NCBI GenBank assembly: GCA_021736385.1
Contig: JAIPFY010000032.1
Coordinates: 1-36,326 of the forward strand
Origin: Spirochaetia bacterium
GTDB lineage: Bacteria; Spirochaetota; Spirochaetia; CAKZLE01
Reading direction: 5' to 3'
DNA: 36,326 bases
Under the pieces are notes generated by a model, which was not told where the DNA came from, ran no database searches, and saw only the letters and a list, made by a program, of their open reading frames with translations. The translations under genes were made by a program, and so were the position numbers. Positions within the stretch are counted from its first letter, which is position 1; each line of letters begins with the position of its first letter. Shown piece after piece: positions 15,409 through 25,441 of the stretch.

Positions 15409-17427
15409 ATGAGTGCACAACAGAATCCTGATGATACGTATCGTCACGAAGCCAAAGGATCGAACAATCCCGGCGGGAACAATGATGACAGGAACAAGAA
15501 AGAACCGGGTATCCATAACGACCACCCAATCTTCAGTAAACTGAGTCCCAAGCAGTTCAAATACTCGATCTGGTACTTCCTGGCGATCCTCATCGCCCTC
15601 ACGTTCGTCAACTCCTATTTCACCACTGATCATACCCGACAGCAGCAGATCGAGTACAACGTGTTCAAGAATCTGGTGGAATCGGGATCGATCAGACGGG
15701 TGGAGATCACCGATGATGCATTCATCGGGTATCAGATGACTCGTGCAGAGATGCAGGATGCTGCTTCTGTGAACCAGCTCGGCAGTTCTCCCTCTGCGGT
15801 CATAGCCTATACGACTTACCGGATCGAAGATCCTGCGTTCATCCCGCTGCTTGATGCACAGGGTATCGAGTACTATGCCGCAGCTCCGTACAAACCCAGT
15901 ATCATATCGACCCTCCTGGGATGGATCCTCCCCTTTGCGATCATGATCCTGCTGTGGCAGTTCGTCTTCGCCAAGATGAACAAGGGCTCAGGACAGGGCG
16001 TGATGTCCTTCAATCAGAACAAGGCCAAGATCGTCGCCGAGGGTGATACCAACATCAGGTTCGCCGATGTCGCCGGGGCTGATGAGAGCAAACTGGAGCT
16101 GGAGGAGGTGGTCGACTTCCTGCAGAACTCGACCAAATATACCGATGTCGGGGGAAAGATCCCCAAAGGGGTCCTGCTCGTCGGCCCTCCGGGGACCGGT
16201 AAGACCCTGCTGGCCAAGGCCGTAGCCGGGGAAGCTGCCGTACCATTCTTCCGTATGAGCGGTGCTGACTTCGTCGAGATGTTCGTAGGAGTCGGGGCTG
16301 CACGAGTACGAGATCTCTTCAGACAGGCACGTGAGAAGGCTCCCTGTATCATCTTCATCGACGAGATCGATGCGATCGGAAAGACACGTTCAGGGAATGT
16401 CTCTGGCAATGATGAGCGGGAACAGACCCTCAATCAGCTGCTCGTGGAGATGGATGGGTTCGACTCCAAGACGGGAGTCATCATCATCGGGGCGACCAAC
16501 CGTCCGGAGATCCTCGATCATGCACTGCTGCGGCCCGGCCGTTTCGACCGGCAGGTCCTGGTCGATAAGCCAGATCTGGAGGGAAGGCTGTCCATCCTCA
16601 AGATCCATGCGAAACCGGTGAAGGTAGCAGCGAGCGTGGATCTGAGAACCGTCGCCCAGTCGACTGCCGGTCTCTCGGGTGCCGATCTGGCGAACATCGT
16701 GAATGAGGCGGCACTGCTGGCAGTCAGGAACAGGAGAAAAGAGGTCCTGCAGGAAGATTTCGAAGAGGCTATAGAGAAGTCCATCGCAGGACTCCAGCGA
16801 AAGGGCAGGATCATGAATCCAGCAGAGCGTGAACGGGTCGCATACCATGAGACCGGTCATGCACTGACCGCCTACTTCACCAAACGGGCTGACAAGGTCA
16901 TAAAGATCTCCATCATCCCGAGAGGGATGAGTGCTCTGGGCTACACCCTGCAGCAGCCCACTGAGGATCGCTTCCTGCTCTCGCAGTCTGAGATCCTTGA
17001 TACGATCGATGTCCTGCTCGGCGGGCGTGTCGCAGAACAGCTCATCTACGATGAGATCTCCACTGGTGCGGGTAACGATATCAGCCGGGCCAGTGATTAT
17101 GTGAGAAGGATGATCACCGAATACGGGATGAGTGACCGGTTCAGGAACATCACCCTTCCCACCGGGCAGGGGACTACCATGCTCGGCAGCGGATACGGCG
17201 GACAGAGAGAGTTCTCGGAAGATACGCAGATGTATATCGACACCGAGACCTCAAGGATCGTGAATGCTGAGTATGAGAAGGTGCTTGCGCTGCTCACCGA
17301 CAAGAAACCACTGCTCGAGCATATCACGAGGACACTCCTTGAGATCGAGACGATCGACGGTGCAAAGTTCAAACAGCTGATCGAAGAGTTCGAGGCAGGG
17401 GTCACTCAGGAACCGGTACTGGTCTGA
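15409..17427 (+). CDS. ftsH: ATP-dependent zinc metalloprotease FtsH
   Basis: A 672-residue membrane-anchored AAA+ protease that degrades misfolded and regulatory proteins at the inner membrane. It has a 50-residue hydrophilic N-terminal extension, helix 1 about 53-70, a periplasmic domain, helix 2 about 165-187, Walker A GPPGTGKT (259-266), Walker [10 protein letters not shown], second region of homology [11 protein letters not shown], zinc motif H480-E-T-G-H484 (HEAGH in most homologues) and third ligand Asp557 in STGAGNDI. The length is slightly above the usual 610-650 because of the N-terminal extension. The start has AAGGAG 7 bases upstream. It is monocistronic with its own promoter, and a strong hairpin follows. 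Confidence 0.98.
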   Translation: MSAQQNPDDTYRHEAKGSNNPGGNNDDRNKKEPGIHNDHPIFSKLSPKQFKYSIWYFLAILIALTFVNSYFTTDHTRQQQIEYNVFKNLVESGSIRRVEITDDAFIGYQMTRAEMQDAASVNQLGSSPSAVIAYTTYRIEDPAFIPLLDAQGIEYYAAAPYKPSIISTLLGWILPFAIMILLWQFVFAKMNKGSGQGVMSFNQNKAKIVAEGDTNIRFADVAGADESKLELEEVVDFLQNSTKYTDVGGKIPKGVLLVGPPGTGKTLLAKAVAGEAAVPFFRMSGADFVEMFVGVGAARVRDLFRQAREKAPCIIFIDEIDAIGKTRSGNVSGNDEREQTLNQLLVEMDGFDSKTGVIIIGATNRPEILDHALLRPGRFDRQVLVDKPDLEGRLSILKIHAKPVKVAASVDLRTVAQSTAGLSGADLANIVNEAALLAVRNRRKEVLQEDFEEAIEKSIAGLQRKGRIMNPAERERVAYHETGHALTAYFTKRADKVIKISIIPRGMSALGYTLQQPTEDRFLLSQSEILDTIDVLLGGRVAEQLIYDEISTGAGNDISRASDYVRRMITEYGMSDRFRNITLPTGQGTTMLGSGYGGQREFSEDTQMYIDTETSRIVNAEYEKVLALLTDKKPLLEHITRTLLEIETIDGAKFKQLIEEFEAGVTQEPVLV

Positions 17428-17729
17428 CCGATCAGAACGGCACATCAGAGTGCATCAAAATATAAGGATACCAACAGAGGTGATTCGCAGGACGCGATCA
17501 CCTCTGTTGCTGTATGGGGGTATCATCATACTTCCGTGATTCGGCAGGTGGTCCTCACCTCAGGCTGTCAAGGGGGAACAGAGCCCGGGTTGTTTTTGAG
17601 AAAGGCCTGCTTTCATCTAGCAAAGTTTCGGTAAATTATGTATGGTAGTGTACTATATTTGTCTATGGGCTAAACACCTGCACAGCCCATCTCAATACCC
17701 TCGACACTGGACCTTAGGAGAGACTTGCT
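17428..17729. other. Intergenic region between ftsH and rlmKL
   Basis: About 300 bases. It holds the ftsH terminator hairpin and, in its second half, an AT-rich stretch (TACTATATTT near 17650) that probably contains the rlmKL promoter, but I cannot pair it with a convincing -35. No small gene is supported. Confidence 0.6.
17472..17509 (+). terminator. Hairpin after ftsH
   Basis: CAACAGAGGTGAT(T)CGC pairs with GCGATCACCTCTGTTG: a 16-bp stem with a single bulged base and a 5-base loop. There is no T run after it, so it may be a weak terminator or an mRNA 3'-end stabiliser. Confidence 0.6.
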
Positions 17730-20009
17730 ATGAAATTCTTTGCACAGACAGCTGCGAACATCAATGATATAACTGCGTCCGAAGCTCGCGATATGGGAGC
17801 TGACAAGGTCAAGCTGGTACCCGGCGGGGTACAGTTCACCGGTGACCTGGCACTCGGTTACCGCTTCTGTCTCTGGTCACGTACCGCTTCCCGACTGCTT
17901 CTTGAGCTCTCCCCCGCCGTTGAAGGCAGAGCTCCCGTCTCTGTGGTGAACAAGGATACCCTCTACGATGCTGCCTATGCGATCGCATGGGATGAACATA
18001 TGAGTCCCGATATGACCTTTGCGGTCACCGCTACCGCCACCAAGGCAGGATGGCTCAAGAACAGCCAGTTCGGGGCTCTGAGGGTCAAGGATGCCATCGT
18101 CGATTATATGCGTCATAAGTTCCAGGAGCGTCCCGATGTGGATGCCAAGCATGCGGATGTGATCTTCCATATGCATCTGAACGGTAAGCAGGCCCTCTTC
18201 TATCTGGTATTCTCCGGTCAGGGGATGCATAAGAGGGGCTACCGCATCCACCAGAGTGAAGCGATGCTCAAGGAGCATCTTGCAGCTGCGGTGATCATGC
18301 GTTCAGGATTCAAGAAGCCCTCTCCCGACATAGCAGCACTCCTTGATCCGTTCGCCGGTATGGGAACCATCCCCATCGAGGCTGCCATGATCGCTGCTGA
18401 TATCGCACCGGGGCTGCTGAACACCAGCAGGTTCGGTTTTGAGAAGTGGCCCAACCATGTCCCGGCTATCTGGAAGGGGATCATCGACGAGGCAGAAGCG
18501 CGTAAGCTGCAGGAACACACCGTTCCTCCGATCCATGCATGGGATCGTGAGAGCGAGTTCATCACCTATGCGCAGGAGCATGCTGAAAAAGCCGGTGTGG
18601 CAGCCTATATCACCTTCGCCGTGCAGGACTTCACGCGGATCCATGAGGAGTTCCTCCCCGATATCAACGGCATGATCATCACCGATCCTCCCTACGGTAT
18701 GAGGATGGGCAGTGAGTTCCAGATCCATGATCTCTATAAGCAGATGGGAGAACAGTTCCCGAAGAACTTCCCCGGATGGAGTGCCCATGTGCTGTGCGGA
18801 GATGAAGAGCTGCTCAATGACCTGCAGCTCAGGCCGTCTACTACCAACATCCTCTATAACGGTCCTATCAAGTGCGTACTTGCCCATTATGAGATCTTTG
18901 ACAGTACCACACGTGATTCCATGATCAAGAAGGCAGAGGACAGGAAGGCTGCACGGCTTACCGCACCGCTGGATGAACGGTCTGAGATGTGTGCGAACCG
19001 CATGAAGAAGAACAGAAGGATGCTCAAAGCGTATCTCAAGAGGGAAGAGGTCTCCTGTTACCGTCTGTATGATGCTGACATCCCTGAGTTCTCTGCTGCG
19101 GTGGATGTCTATGAGAACAGGTGGGTGCATGTACAGGAGTATGCACCGCCCAAGACGATCGATCCCAGACGTGCAGAGAGCAATCTCAAAGGTCTCATCG
19201 ATGCGGTGAACCGTGTCACCGATATCGACTACAGCAATATTTTCGTCAAGCAGCGAAAGCAGCAGAAGGGGTCCGATCAGTACGAGAAGATCGGTACCAA
19301 GGGACAGAACTATATCATCCATGAGCATGGTCTCAAGTTCCTGGTCAACTTCTCTGACTATATCGATACCGGGATCTTCCTTGACCATCGCCCTACCCGC
19401 AAGCTGATCAAGGAGATGGCTGATAACTGCAGATTCCTCAATCTGTTCGCCTATACCGGTACCGCCACGGTGCATGCAGCAGCAGGCGGTGCCCTGAGCA
19501 CGGTCACCGTAGATTCTTCTGCTACCTATCTCAAGTGGGCCGAAGAGAACATGAGACTCAACGGGTATGGCGGTATGAACCACTTCTACTACAAGTCTGA
19601 TTGTATCACCTGGCTGCAGTCGAACAAGGATCAGTTCGATCTGATCTTCCTGGATCCCCCGACGTTCTCAAACTCGAAGAGCAGAAAGGATTCTTTCGAT
19701 GTGCAGCAGGACCATCGAGGTCTCATCATGCTGGCCATGCGTCATCTGACGCCGAATGGTACGCTCATCTTCTCGAACAACTTCAGAAAGTTCGTCCTTG
19801 ATGCCCGTCTTGAACAGCAGTACCTGATCGAAGAGATCACCGATGCCTCGATCCCCGAGGACTTCGTCAGGAACCAGAAGATCCACAGATGCTGGCTTAT
19901 CAGGCCCAAGCATGTGATCAAGGTCCCGAGTGCAGCCAAGAGAGCAGTCCCTGCCAGAAAGATCAAGCTCAAGAAGCAGATCAGGGATGAGAAACCGCAG
20001 GAAGTATAG
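17730..20009 (+). CDS. rlmL: Bifunctional 23S rRNA methyltransferase RlmKL
   Basis: A 759-residue two-enzyme fusion. The N-terminal half (RlmL-type) has a THUMP RNA-binding domain (about 60-165) and a methyltransferase with LDPFAGMGTIPIEAA and D319-PPYG, expected to make N2-methylguanosine at G2445. The C-terminal half (RlmK/RlmI-type, from about 500) has FLNLFAYTGTATVHAA and LDPPTFSNSK (Asp642), expected to make 7-methylguanosine at G2069. Positions are those of the E. coli enzyme. The protein is about 55 residues longer than E. coli RlmKL, partly because of a basic C-terminal tail (ARKIKLKKQIR). AGGAG lies 9 bases before the ATG. Both active sites look intact. It is monocistronic, ending in the hairpin at 20071-20102. 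Confidence 0.95.
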   Translation: MKFFAQTAANINDITASEARDMGADKVKLVPGGVQFTGDLALGYRFCLWSRTASRLLLELSPAVEGRAPVSVVNKDTLYDAAYAIAWDEHMSPDMTFAVTATATKAGWLKNSQFGALRVKDAIVDYMRHKFQERPDVDAKHADVIFHMHLNGKQALFYLVFSGQGMHKRGYRIHQSEAMLKEHLAAAVIMRSGFKKPSPDIAALLDPFAGMGTIPIEAAMIAADIAPGLLNTSRFGFEKWPNHVPAIWKGIIDEAEARKLQEHTVPPIHAWDRESEFITYAQEHAEKAGVAAYITFAVQDFTRIHEEFLPDINGMIITDPPYGMRMGSEFQIHDLYKQMGEQFPKNFPGWSAHVLCGDEELLNDLQLRPSTTNILYNGPIKCVLAHYEIFDSTTRDSMIKKAEDRKAARLTAPLDERSEMCANRMKKNRRMLKAYLKREEVSCYRLYDADIPEFSAAVDVYENRWVHVQEYAPPKTIDPRRAESNLKGLIDAVNRVTDIDYSNIFVKQRKQQKGSDQYEKIGTKGQNYIIHEHGLKFLVNFSDYIDTGIFLDHRPTRKLIKEMADNCRFLNLFAYTGTATVHAAAGGALSTVTVDSSATYLKWAEENMRLNGYGGMNHFYYKSDCITWLQSNKDQFDLIFLDPPTFSNSKSRKDSFDVQQDHRGLIMLAMRHLTPNGTLIFSNNFRKFVLDARLEQQYLIEEITDASIPEDFVRNQKIHRCWLIRPKHVIKVPSAAKRAVPARKIKLKKQIRDEKPQEV

Positions 20010-20070
20010 GAACGAACACGCCCATCGCAAGGCTATCTGATGCGAATCCAGACAGTCACTCATGCATACA

Positions 20071-20102
20071 AGCGGGGCGAAGGAGAGATCCTTCGCCCTG
20101 CT
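20071..20102 (+). terminator. Hairpin after rlmKL
   Basis: GGGCGAAGGA, loop GAGA, TCCTTCGCCC, extended by AGC/GCT at the base. There is no T run on the plus strand. It is likely to end or protect the rlmKL transcript. Confidence 0.65.
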
Positions 20103-20204
20103 CGTGTATAAGTTTCACACATCTTTATGAACGTCAGCCCTTCCTATTGCCTTGTTCTTTATCTAACAACCGTATCATAACTCTGCATCACAAAGCATAT
20201 TAAT

Positions 20205-20233
20205 TTGCATATGCCATTTTTAGATGGTATCAT
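20205..20233 (+). promoter_or_regulatory. Promoter of the interrupted outer-membrane-type gene
   Basis: TTGCAT (20205-20210), 17 bases, TATCAT (20228-20233), with TGG just before the -10. The leader would be about 27 bases and includes AGAGGTG before the ATG at 20267. The promoter looks intact although the gene carries a stop. Confidence 0.6.
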
Positions 20234-20266
20234 ATATGTCAAAAAATCTTTTTGCAGAGGTGTTCT

Positions 20267-21946
20267 ATGAAACGACTAGCTGGTATCCTGTTCATGATCA
20301 TGGCAACCGTTTCTCTTTCCGCCGAACCGAAATCCTTTCTCAGCCAATCCAGTTTTGGATTGTTCACCAATGAGCTTGATGCTTCGATGGAGGTTGGAAG
20401 TGATTTTCTTGATCTCGAAGATACCTTCATCTTCGGAGGGTTGACGAATTTGCAACAGATGGGTATTGAATCCTAAAGCTCTCGCCTCTCCGCCATCACA
20501 GCGGGAGCACACGTTGATGGTGATAATCCCTGGTCTGGTCTCCTGTCGCTTGATATCACAAACCCCACGGATCTTGTGGCTAATACCAGCATAGATACCT
20601 TCAACTATGACACACCGGACAGTAATGGAGTCCCGATACCCTGGATCGAAGAACAGGAGAAAACCACATATGCAGGAAAGATGGCAGATACTATTCGTAA
20701 TTCTTATCTCTTTGTGACAGAACTCGATGGTAACGTCATAGGTGCAGATCTGGGGATATTCATCGATAACAGCAATTTTGATCCTTCGACGAACAACTTC
20801 GACAGGACAACGACATATTACTACGATGCTTCTGCAACTCCAGGAACGACCGAGCCCGTTCCCGAAGTCGACTACACCGTGCACGAACAGAAGTCAACAA
20901 AGAACAACAACAGAGATGTGCGCCTGAAAGTCCCCTACTACATTCCGGGAACAGATACGGAGACGACCTATACGGGTATCCTGAACATCGCATCAACTGA
21001 TCTTTCCTCAACGGTTCGTACATCATATTCAGATACTGCAGATTCCTCATTCACTGAGACTGATATTCTGCACGATGATACAAAGCAGTCATTCTTCATG
21101 TTCGATATCGGAGGGATGATGGAGAAGAAACTGCCCTCACTCTTCGGTGGAGACGACAAGGATTTTACTTATCAGGTGCTCGGGACCATCGGATTGAGTT
21201 TCACACGATATTCTGAGATAACCGAAACACTTGTAAAGGACTATACAGCAGGGACTCCTGCAGTTGATTCGACATATGATAAGGATACCATCGATAGAGC
21301 CACTACCCCTTCCATGAAAGTTCAGCTTCTTGCCGGTGCCAGCCCTAGCTTCTCTTATGACCTGGGTAACGGGATCACTCTCAAGATGAGGCCTTCAGCA
21401 CAGGTAGGCCTGTTGAGCTCCAGCCCTGATCTGGTCGCTATGATGAAAGAGAAAGTGGAAGTAGATACGACTGACACGAATGATGATGGTGAGATCGTTG
21501 AGGGTACCGATCGTATCGTGACCACAACTACGACCTATACCAACACGACCATCTTGGGAACTGATAAGGAACGTAACACTTCCCTGGACCTTGCCCTCGA
21601 AGGAACTTGCGCTCTGAACTACCAGCCTGAAGGTTGGAAAGTAGGCTTCACCCTCGGATCCTACATGGGTTGGTATTCATCTGCACAGATCATCACTTCG
21701 AAGATGAGTACCTGGACAGAGACAGAGGTCGATAACGATGCCGGGACAATAACCACTACAGTTACCAAAGGAGACAGCGGTAATGGCAATTCCTCTGATC
21801 TAGTCTTCTCTCGGAGACCCATGATAAGCAATGATCTATGCATCAATGTTGATATCGCAGAGAACTTCAGCATGTATGTCAAGTTCAATGGTATCGAGCT
21901 TACAGATATCGGGAACCTCACCATACAATCAATAATCGCACTATAG
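20267..21946 (+). pseudogene. Outer-membrane-type protein interrupted by an in-frame TAA
   Basis: A 560-codon frame that is continuous except for one TAA at codon 70 (20474-20476). The first 69 codons give a signal peptide (MKRLAGILFMIMATVSLSA) and a start typical of a beta-barrel protein. After the stop the same frame goes on with SSRLSAITAGAHVDGDNPWS and no other stop to 21946. The later GTG at 20576 has no ribosome site, so it is not a separate gene start. The protein is rich in Thr, Asp and Ser with alternating hydrophobic residues (GFTLGSYMGWYSSAQIIT near the end). No named family is recognised. Reading: a point nonsense mutation (for example from TAT or TAC), a sequencing error, or phase-variable/readthrough expression. 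Promoter and terminator are intact. Confidence 0.8.
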
Positions 21947-21981
21947 AGCGGTACTTGGTACCAGCTCTTATCTCCCTATCT

Positions 21982-22010
21982 GAGCCATCGAGTCTTCTCG
22001 ATGGCTCTTT
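21982..22010 (+). terminator. Rho-independent terminator after the interrupted gene
   Basis: GAGCCATCGAG, loop TCTT, CTCGATGGCTC, then TTT: an 11-bp perfect stem 35 bases after the stop codon. Confidence 0.9.
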
Positions 22011-22681
22011 GTATCCATTCACTGCTGAATCGCACCTGATAAGCTGTAGAAATCCCTTTGCCTGAGATAGAGACTCACCCGGTTCTTGCAGAGATCTCAG
22101 GATCAAGACAGTAGCCTCTGATGGACAAGAAGAACAGGAATACCTATCGCATTGAGATAACGTACATAGAGACCAACAAGTGTTCGAAGATAGAGAGGTT
22201 CAGTAGCGACCTGCTTTCGTATGAATGCATGATAAACCCCAGCACAGGACAAAATACCGTCTGCTCTGTGAAGCCTGTACAAGTTCTGATTACGACAGCC
22301 AAACCTATAACCCAGGAACCGATTCCCCTTTCATAAGAACAGGTCAGGTATATCACCTATCAATGATACTGCAGGATTGTCTACACGATATGCGTACATG
22401 ATCTGAAGGTAGGATAGGGTCGCACCTGCAGCTAGAACTGATTGATGGTATCAGAGGATCCAGGTATGAAAGTACATACAGAGGACCTATGAGCCTGCTG
22501 GATCATATAGATCCCAATGTAAAGAAGACAACCTGTAATTCTTTGAGCCAATAGAGCCACCAGCAGGTCCTGCAGGGTACAATACGAGAAAGCTCATGCT
22601 TGAATGCTGTTCATACCAGTAGTCCTGGTCCTCTTCCAGAGTTAGACAGGCTGTGCAGTAACGCGACTTCACTGTACCATT

Positions 22682-22708
22682 AAAAAGGCCGTCCTGTTAA
22701 GGACGGCC
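22682..22708 (-). terminator. Rho-independent terminator of the major outer-membrane-type gene
   Basis: On the minus strand GGCCGTCC, loop, GGACGGCC, then TTTTTAA: the classical form, about 30 bases past the stop at 22737. Confidence 0.92.
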
Positions 22709-22736
22709 CATATAATCAAAAATTAACTATCAAGTC

Positions 22737-23969
22737 TTACAGAGCGATTGATACCTTTGCGGTAATTGATCCCTTGTGACCATTGTCGTAAGATCCAGCA
22801 AGATCTGCTTCAGTGATGTCATCACCAGCATAGCCGAGGCTCACTGTAGCTCCATCGATAAGTGTTGTGCTTGCAATCTCTGCAGCTGCATCAATAACGT
22901 TATCGCTATTGATTCCACCACCAACTGTCACAGTATAATCAGCAGCTGTGTATACAACTTCTGCACCTGTGTTCCAAGCTGAAGCATCATCGATTGTGAA
23001 ATCAGCACTTACAGCAAGTTCTTCAGTCGCATCAACTGCGACTTCTGCTGTCAGTTCCCATGCGCCTGCAAAATCGATTCCTGAACCGGTAAGGGTCAGA
23101 GATACTGGAGCATAGACGACTGCGAGCTGTGCAGCAAGTCCAGCACCATCAGCAGCAGCATCGCTTCCGTAGAATGCTTTTGCTGTAATATCTGCATCGC
23201 TTACAACAGTGTTAGCCATGAAAGACATATCGAACAGAAGAGTTCCACCAAGGTCTGCAAAGTCTGCAGCAGCTTCAACAGTCATAGTATCTGCAGCGTA
23301 AGCAGCTTTTACTGACATATCAAAGTTACCCTCATCAAGTCCAGCACCAACACCAACGGTCACGCCTTCAGCGAGTTCCATTGAAGCTGCACCGTAGAAT
23401 GCATATGTTACATTCGTTGCATCGTCATAGTAGTCTGCACCAATGGTGTAGTCTCCGTAGGTAAAGGTGAATCCACCCTCATCACCGAACGCACCTGATA
23501 CGTTGTTGTCATCTGCATCAACTTCATCACTTCCATCAAGATCCTGGAATGATGTTGCATAGTTCAGTGCATTATCCATACCAAGGATGCTCAGTTCCCA
23601 GTCGGGACCAACGATCTTAGCTACGTCGATCGATACATCAGAAGCGATCTCATCGCCACCCTCTTCAGCAAGAGTTGGATCAGTTGTGTCATCTTCATTT
23701 GCATCAACACCATCGATGTTCACATCGATAGAACCACTCATTTCAATGACTGCATAGACATCAGCATCTCCTGATGCACTTGCAGAAGCTGAATCCAAGG
23801 TGAATGAGAATTCAACATCACCTGTGTCTGTACCATTTACTAGACCGTTTGCTGTTGTGTCCAGATCGTAACCAAGTGAGAGATCAGCAGATCCGGTCAA
23901 TGTGATTTCCGCAAAAGCCATACCGCCGATAAGAAGCAGCGCCAAAAGTACGATAGATAATTTTTTCAT
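22737..23969 (-). CDS. Probable abundant outer membrane protein (porin-like)
   Basis: A 410-residue protein with signal peptide MKKLSIVLLALLLIGGMAFA, then strongly acidic, alanine-rich sequence with the alternating pattern of beta strands (ITLTGSADLSLGYDLD, GFTFTYGDYTIGADYYDD, ADYTVTVGGGINSDN). It ends SITAKVSIAL. I do not recognise a named family; a porin or major surface protein is an inference. High expression is suggested by the exact consensus promoter, the full AGGAGG ribosome site 4 bases before the ATG, a clean terminator and codon use unlike its neighbours (many GCA, GAT and GCT codons). No Cys are visible in the mature part. It stands alone between two gene-free stretches. Confidence 0.88.
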   Translation of the reverse strand: MKKLSIVLLALLLIGGMAFAEITLTGSADLSLGYDLDTTANGLVNGTDTGDVEFSFTLDSASASASGDADVYAVIEMSGSIDVNIDGVDANEDDTTDPTLAEEGGDEIASDVSIDVAKIVGPDWELSILGMDNALNYATSFQDLDGSDEVDADDNNVSGAFGDEGGFTFTYGDYTIGADYYDDATNVTYAFYGAASMELAEGVTVGVGAGLDEGNFDMSVKAAYAADTMTVEAAADFADLGGTLLFDMSFMANTVVSDADITAKAFYGSDAAADGAGLAAQLAVVYAPVSLTLTGSGIDFAGAWELTAEVAVDATEELAVSADFTIDDASAWNTGAEVVYTAADYTVTVGGGINSDNVIDAAAEIASTTLIDGATVSLGYAGDDITEADLAGSYDNGHKGSITAKVSIAL

Positions 23970-24313
23970 ACTTCCTCCTAAAAAGTTCGGGGCAGGCCAA
24001 AGACCCGCATAATCCCTTTTATTTAGCTATACTTCGACAATTATAACAACCGAGTCGTACACTGTCAAGAAATTATAGAATTCTCACTACGAAAGAGCGT
24101 TCTATGCATAACAGATGGTGTATACCTCCTAATTGGTATAATTCTCTCCGTATAGTGTCTATTGTTAAAAGTGCTCAGATGTCTGTGCATGTGAGGCACA
24201 CTAAAACAATACAACCACTATAGCATATTAATACAATAATTGATAAGTAAAAAGTGAATATCTTGTTAAATTAGGGGTGGATTGTGTATTTAAGATAGTT
24301 TAGTGAGGGTTTC
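23970..24313. other. AT-rich upstream region of the major outer-membrane-type gene
   Basis: It holds the consensus promoter at 24040-24068 and a 63-base leader. Beyond the promoter (24070-24300) it is AT-rich with a small inverted repeat, TATACC-N8-GGTATA near 24121, and no gene. It may contain regulator sites or an UP element for the strong promoter. Confidence 0.55.
24040..24068 (-). promoter_or_regulatory. Perfect-consensus sigma-70-type promoter
   Basis: Minus strand: TTGACA (24063-24068), exactly 17 bases, TATAAT (24040-24045). It drives the 410-residue outer-membrane-type protein, with transcription starting near 24033. Confidence 0.9.
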
Positions 24314-25285
24314 TCAGCCTTTCTGAGTCTGAATATCACGCCAGGAACTCAGATCTAGGGCAAATCTCTTGGCGATGAGCTCAAAACCGCGACGCTCCAG
24401 AGCCGGTGAAAGCACTGCCGCCTTGCCGCTGAGCTCCATGATGATGCGATCTGCACCCTCCTGCTCTGCACGCTTGCATAGAGTGTCTGCCAGTAGCTTG
24501 AAAATGCCCAGACCACGGAATCTGGGTTCGACATAGAGGTGACGGACCATATAGATCAGTGAATGCTCATCGATGGACATCGGCTTCGCACCGATGAACC
24601 CGGCAAATTCCTCTGACGGGGACTCGACGAAGACCATGAGCCACTGCTGATCGAACTGTTCCCAGGACTCCTCGTACTCACCTGCAAGCAGATCACTTAC
24701 CGGATACCCCAACGAAGAGAACTCGATGCGAAGGCGATTCGTACCGATCTCCTTTATGTGATCTTCCCACTTCTTCATATCATAGGAGATGATGAAGTCT
24801 GAGAGGATCAGATCGGTGACATTCTCCTCCGGTTCTCCCAGGCTCTTGAGATAGAGGACCTCGGTCTGCTGCTCATACCAGCTGTAGATCTGCTGCTTGA
24901 TCTCCCGCTCCTTGAAGTAGAACCACAGCCTCTCTACCGCAGGCTCCTCTTTGAGGACATTCTTGAACTCCCTGAAGACACCCTTGCCCCGAGCGAGGGC
25001 ATCATGGAGCTTCTGCCTGTAGATGGGGTTCCTCAGACTGGCAACGAACTTCTCCATGACCCTGAACCCGTCTGAGGGACGCCACAGCGGTATATCGACG
25101 AACCGTTCTCGATCATGCACATCACTGCCGCGAAGCAGATTCTTCTGCACAGGGAGACCGCTCTGCAGATCCAGAAGATACAGCTGTGACTGATCTTCCA
25201 TACAGAATACGATCTGATAGACGAACTCATCAGAGAGTGGAGGCATCTGATACATCGGGTCCTTCGTGGCTTCAGTCTCTTTCAT
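24314..25285 (-). CDS. UPF0158 domain fused to a GNAT acetyltransferase
   Basis: A 323-residue two-part protein. Residues about 20-140 look like UPF0158 (VYQIVFCMED, the RFVDIP segment, and ALARGKGVFREFKNVL with ERLWFYFKERE), a family of unknown function. Residues about 195-315 form a GNAT acetyl-CoA-dependent acyltransferase: VRHLYVEPRFRGLGIFKLLADTL contains the acetyl-CoA loop R-F-R-G-L-G (255-260), followed by RIIMELSG and the closing LERRGFELIAKRFAL. The substrate is unknown. The start is uncertain: the -10 TACAAT (25294-25299) lies only 8 bases before ATG 25285, while ATG 25255 has AAGGA upstream and loses little. It is a single gene, divergent from enolase. Confidence 0.82.
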   Translation of the reverse strand: MKETEATKDPMYQMPPLSDEFVYQIVFCMEDQSQLYLLDLQSGLPVQKNLLRGSDVHDRERFVDIPLWRPSDGFRVMEKFVASLRNPIYRQKLHDALARGKGVFREFKNVLKEEPAVERLWFYFKEREIKQQIYSWYEQQTEVLYLKSLGEPEENVTDLILSDFIISYDMKKWEDHIKEIGTNRLRIEFSSLGYPVSDLLAGEYEESWEQFDQQWLMVFVESPSEEFAGFIGAKPMSIDEHSLIYMVRHLYVEPRFRGLGIFKLLADTLCKRAEQEGADRIIMELSGKAAVLSPALERRGFELIAKRFALDLSSWRDIQTQKG

Positions 25286-25390
25286 ACCCTTGTATTGTAG
25301 CGGTAAGTCGGTAAGAAGTAAACTATTGATTGCATTTTACCTGCAGCTGCAGCTGACGCCATCCTGAATACGGTTACATCACCCTCAGAC

Positions 25391-25441
25391 CCTTGACTTA
25401 CCTCCTGATAAATAAGATAGTCAAGGAGTGAATAACTTATT
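25391..25441 (+). promoter_or_regulatory. Enolase promoter/leader with inverted and direct repeats
   Basis: CCTTGACT (25391-25398) and AGTCAAGG (25419-25426) are perfect inverted repeats. The left arm contains a possible -35 TTGACT, and a -10 GATAGT follows at 17 bases. Next comes GAATAA-c-TTATTC (25429-25441). The sequence AGGAGTG occurs twice (25424 and 25442), the second one being the ribosome site of enolase. Confidence 0.5.

Larger units (their letters stand above)
21947..22736. other. 790-base interval without a convincing gene
   Basis: It holds the terminator at 21982-22010 and, at the other end, the terminator of the minus-strand outer membrane protein (22682-22708). Frames of 60-71 codons (22121-22336 plus, 22487-22672 minus) have no ribosome site and no recognisable features. 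A spaced inverted repeat CCTGCTGG (22494) / CCAGCAGG (22560) is present. Confidence 0.55.

Noticed and set aside
18303-19583. 426-codon open frame antisense to rlmKL
   Set aside because: It lies wholly opposite a gene with both enzyme active sites intact, has no recognisable protein pattern, and long antisense frames are frequent in this window because of codon bias.
20576-21946. Separate 456-codon gene starting at GTG 20576
   Set aside because: It is in the same frame as the upstream signal-peptide part, has no ribosome site, and would lack a signal peptide; a single interrupted gene explains the data better.
22121-22336. 71-codon frame as a small gene
   Set aside because: No ribosome site, no promoter, no protein pattern, and a similar-sized frame overlaps it on the other strand.
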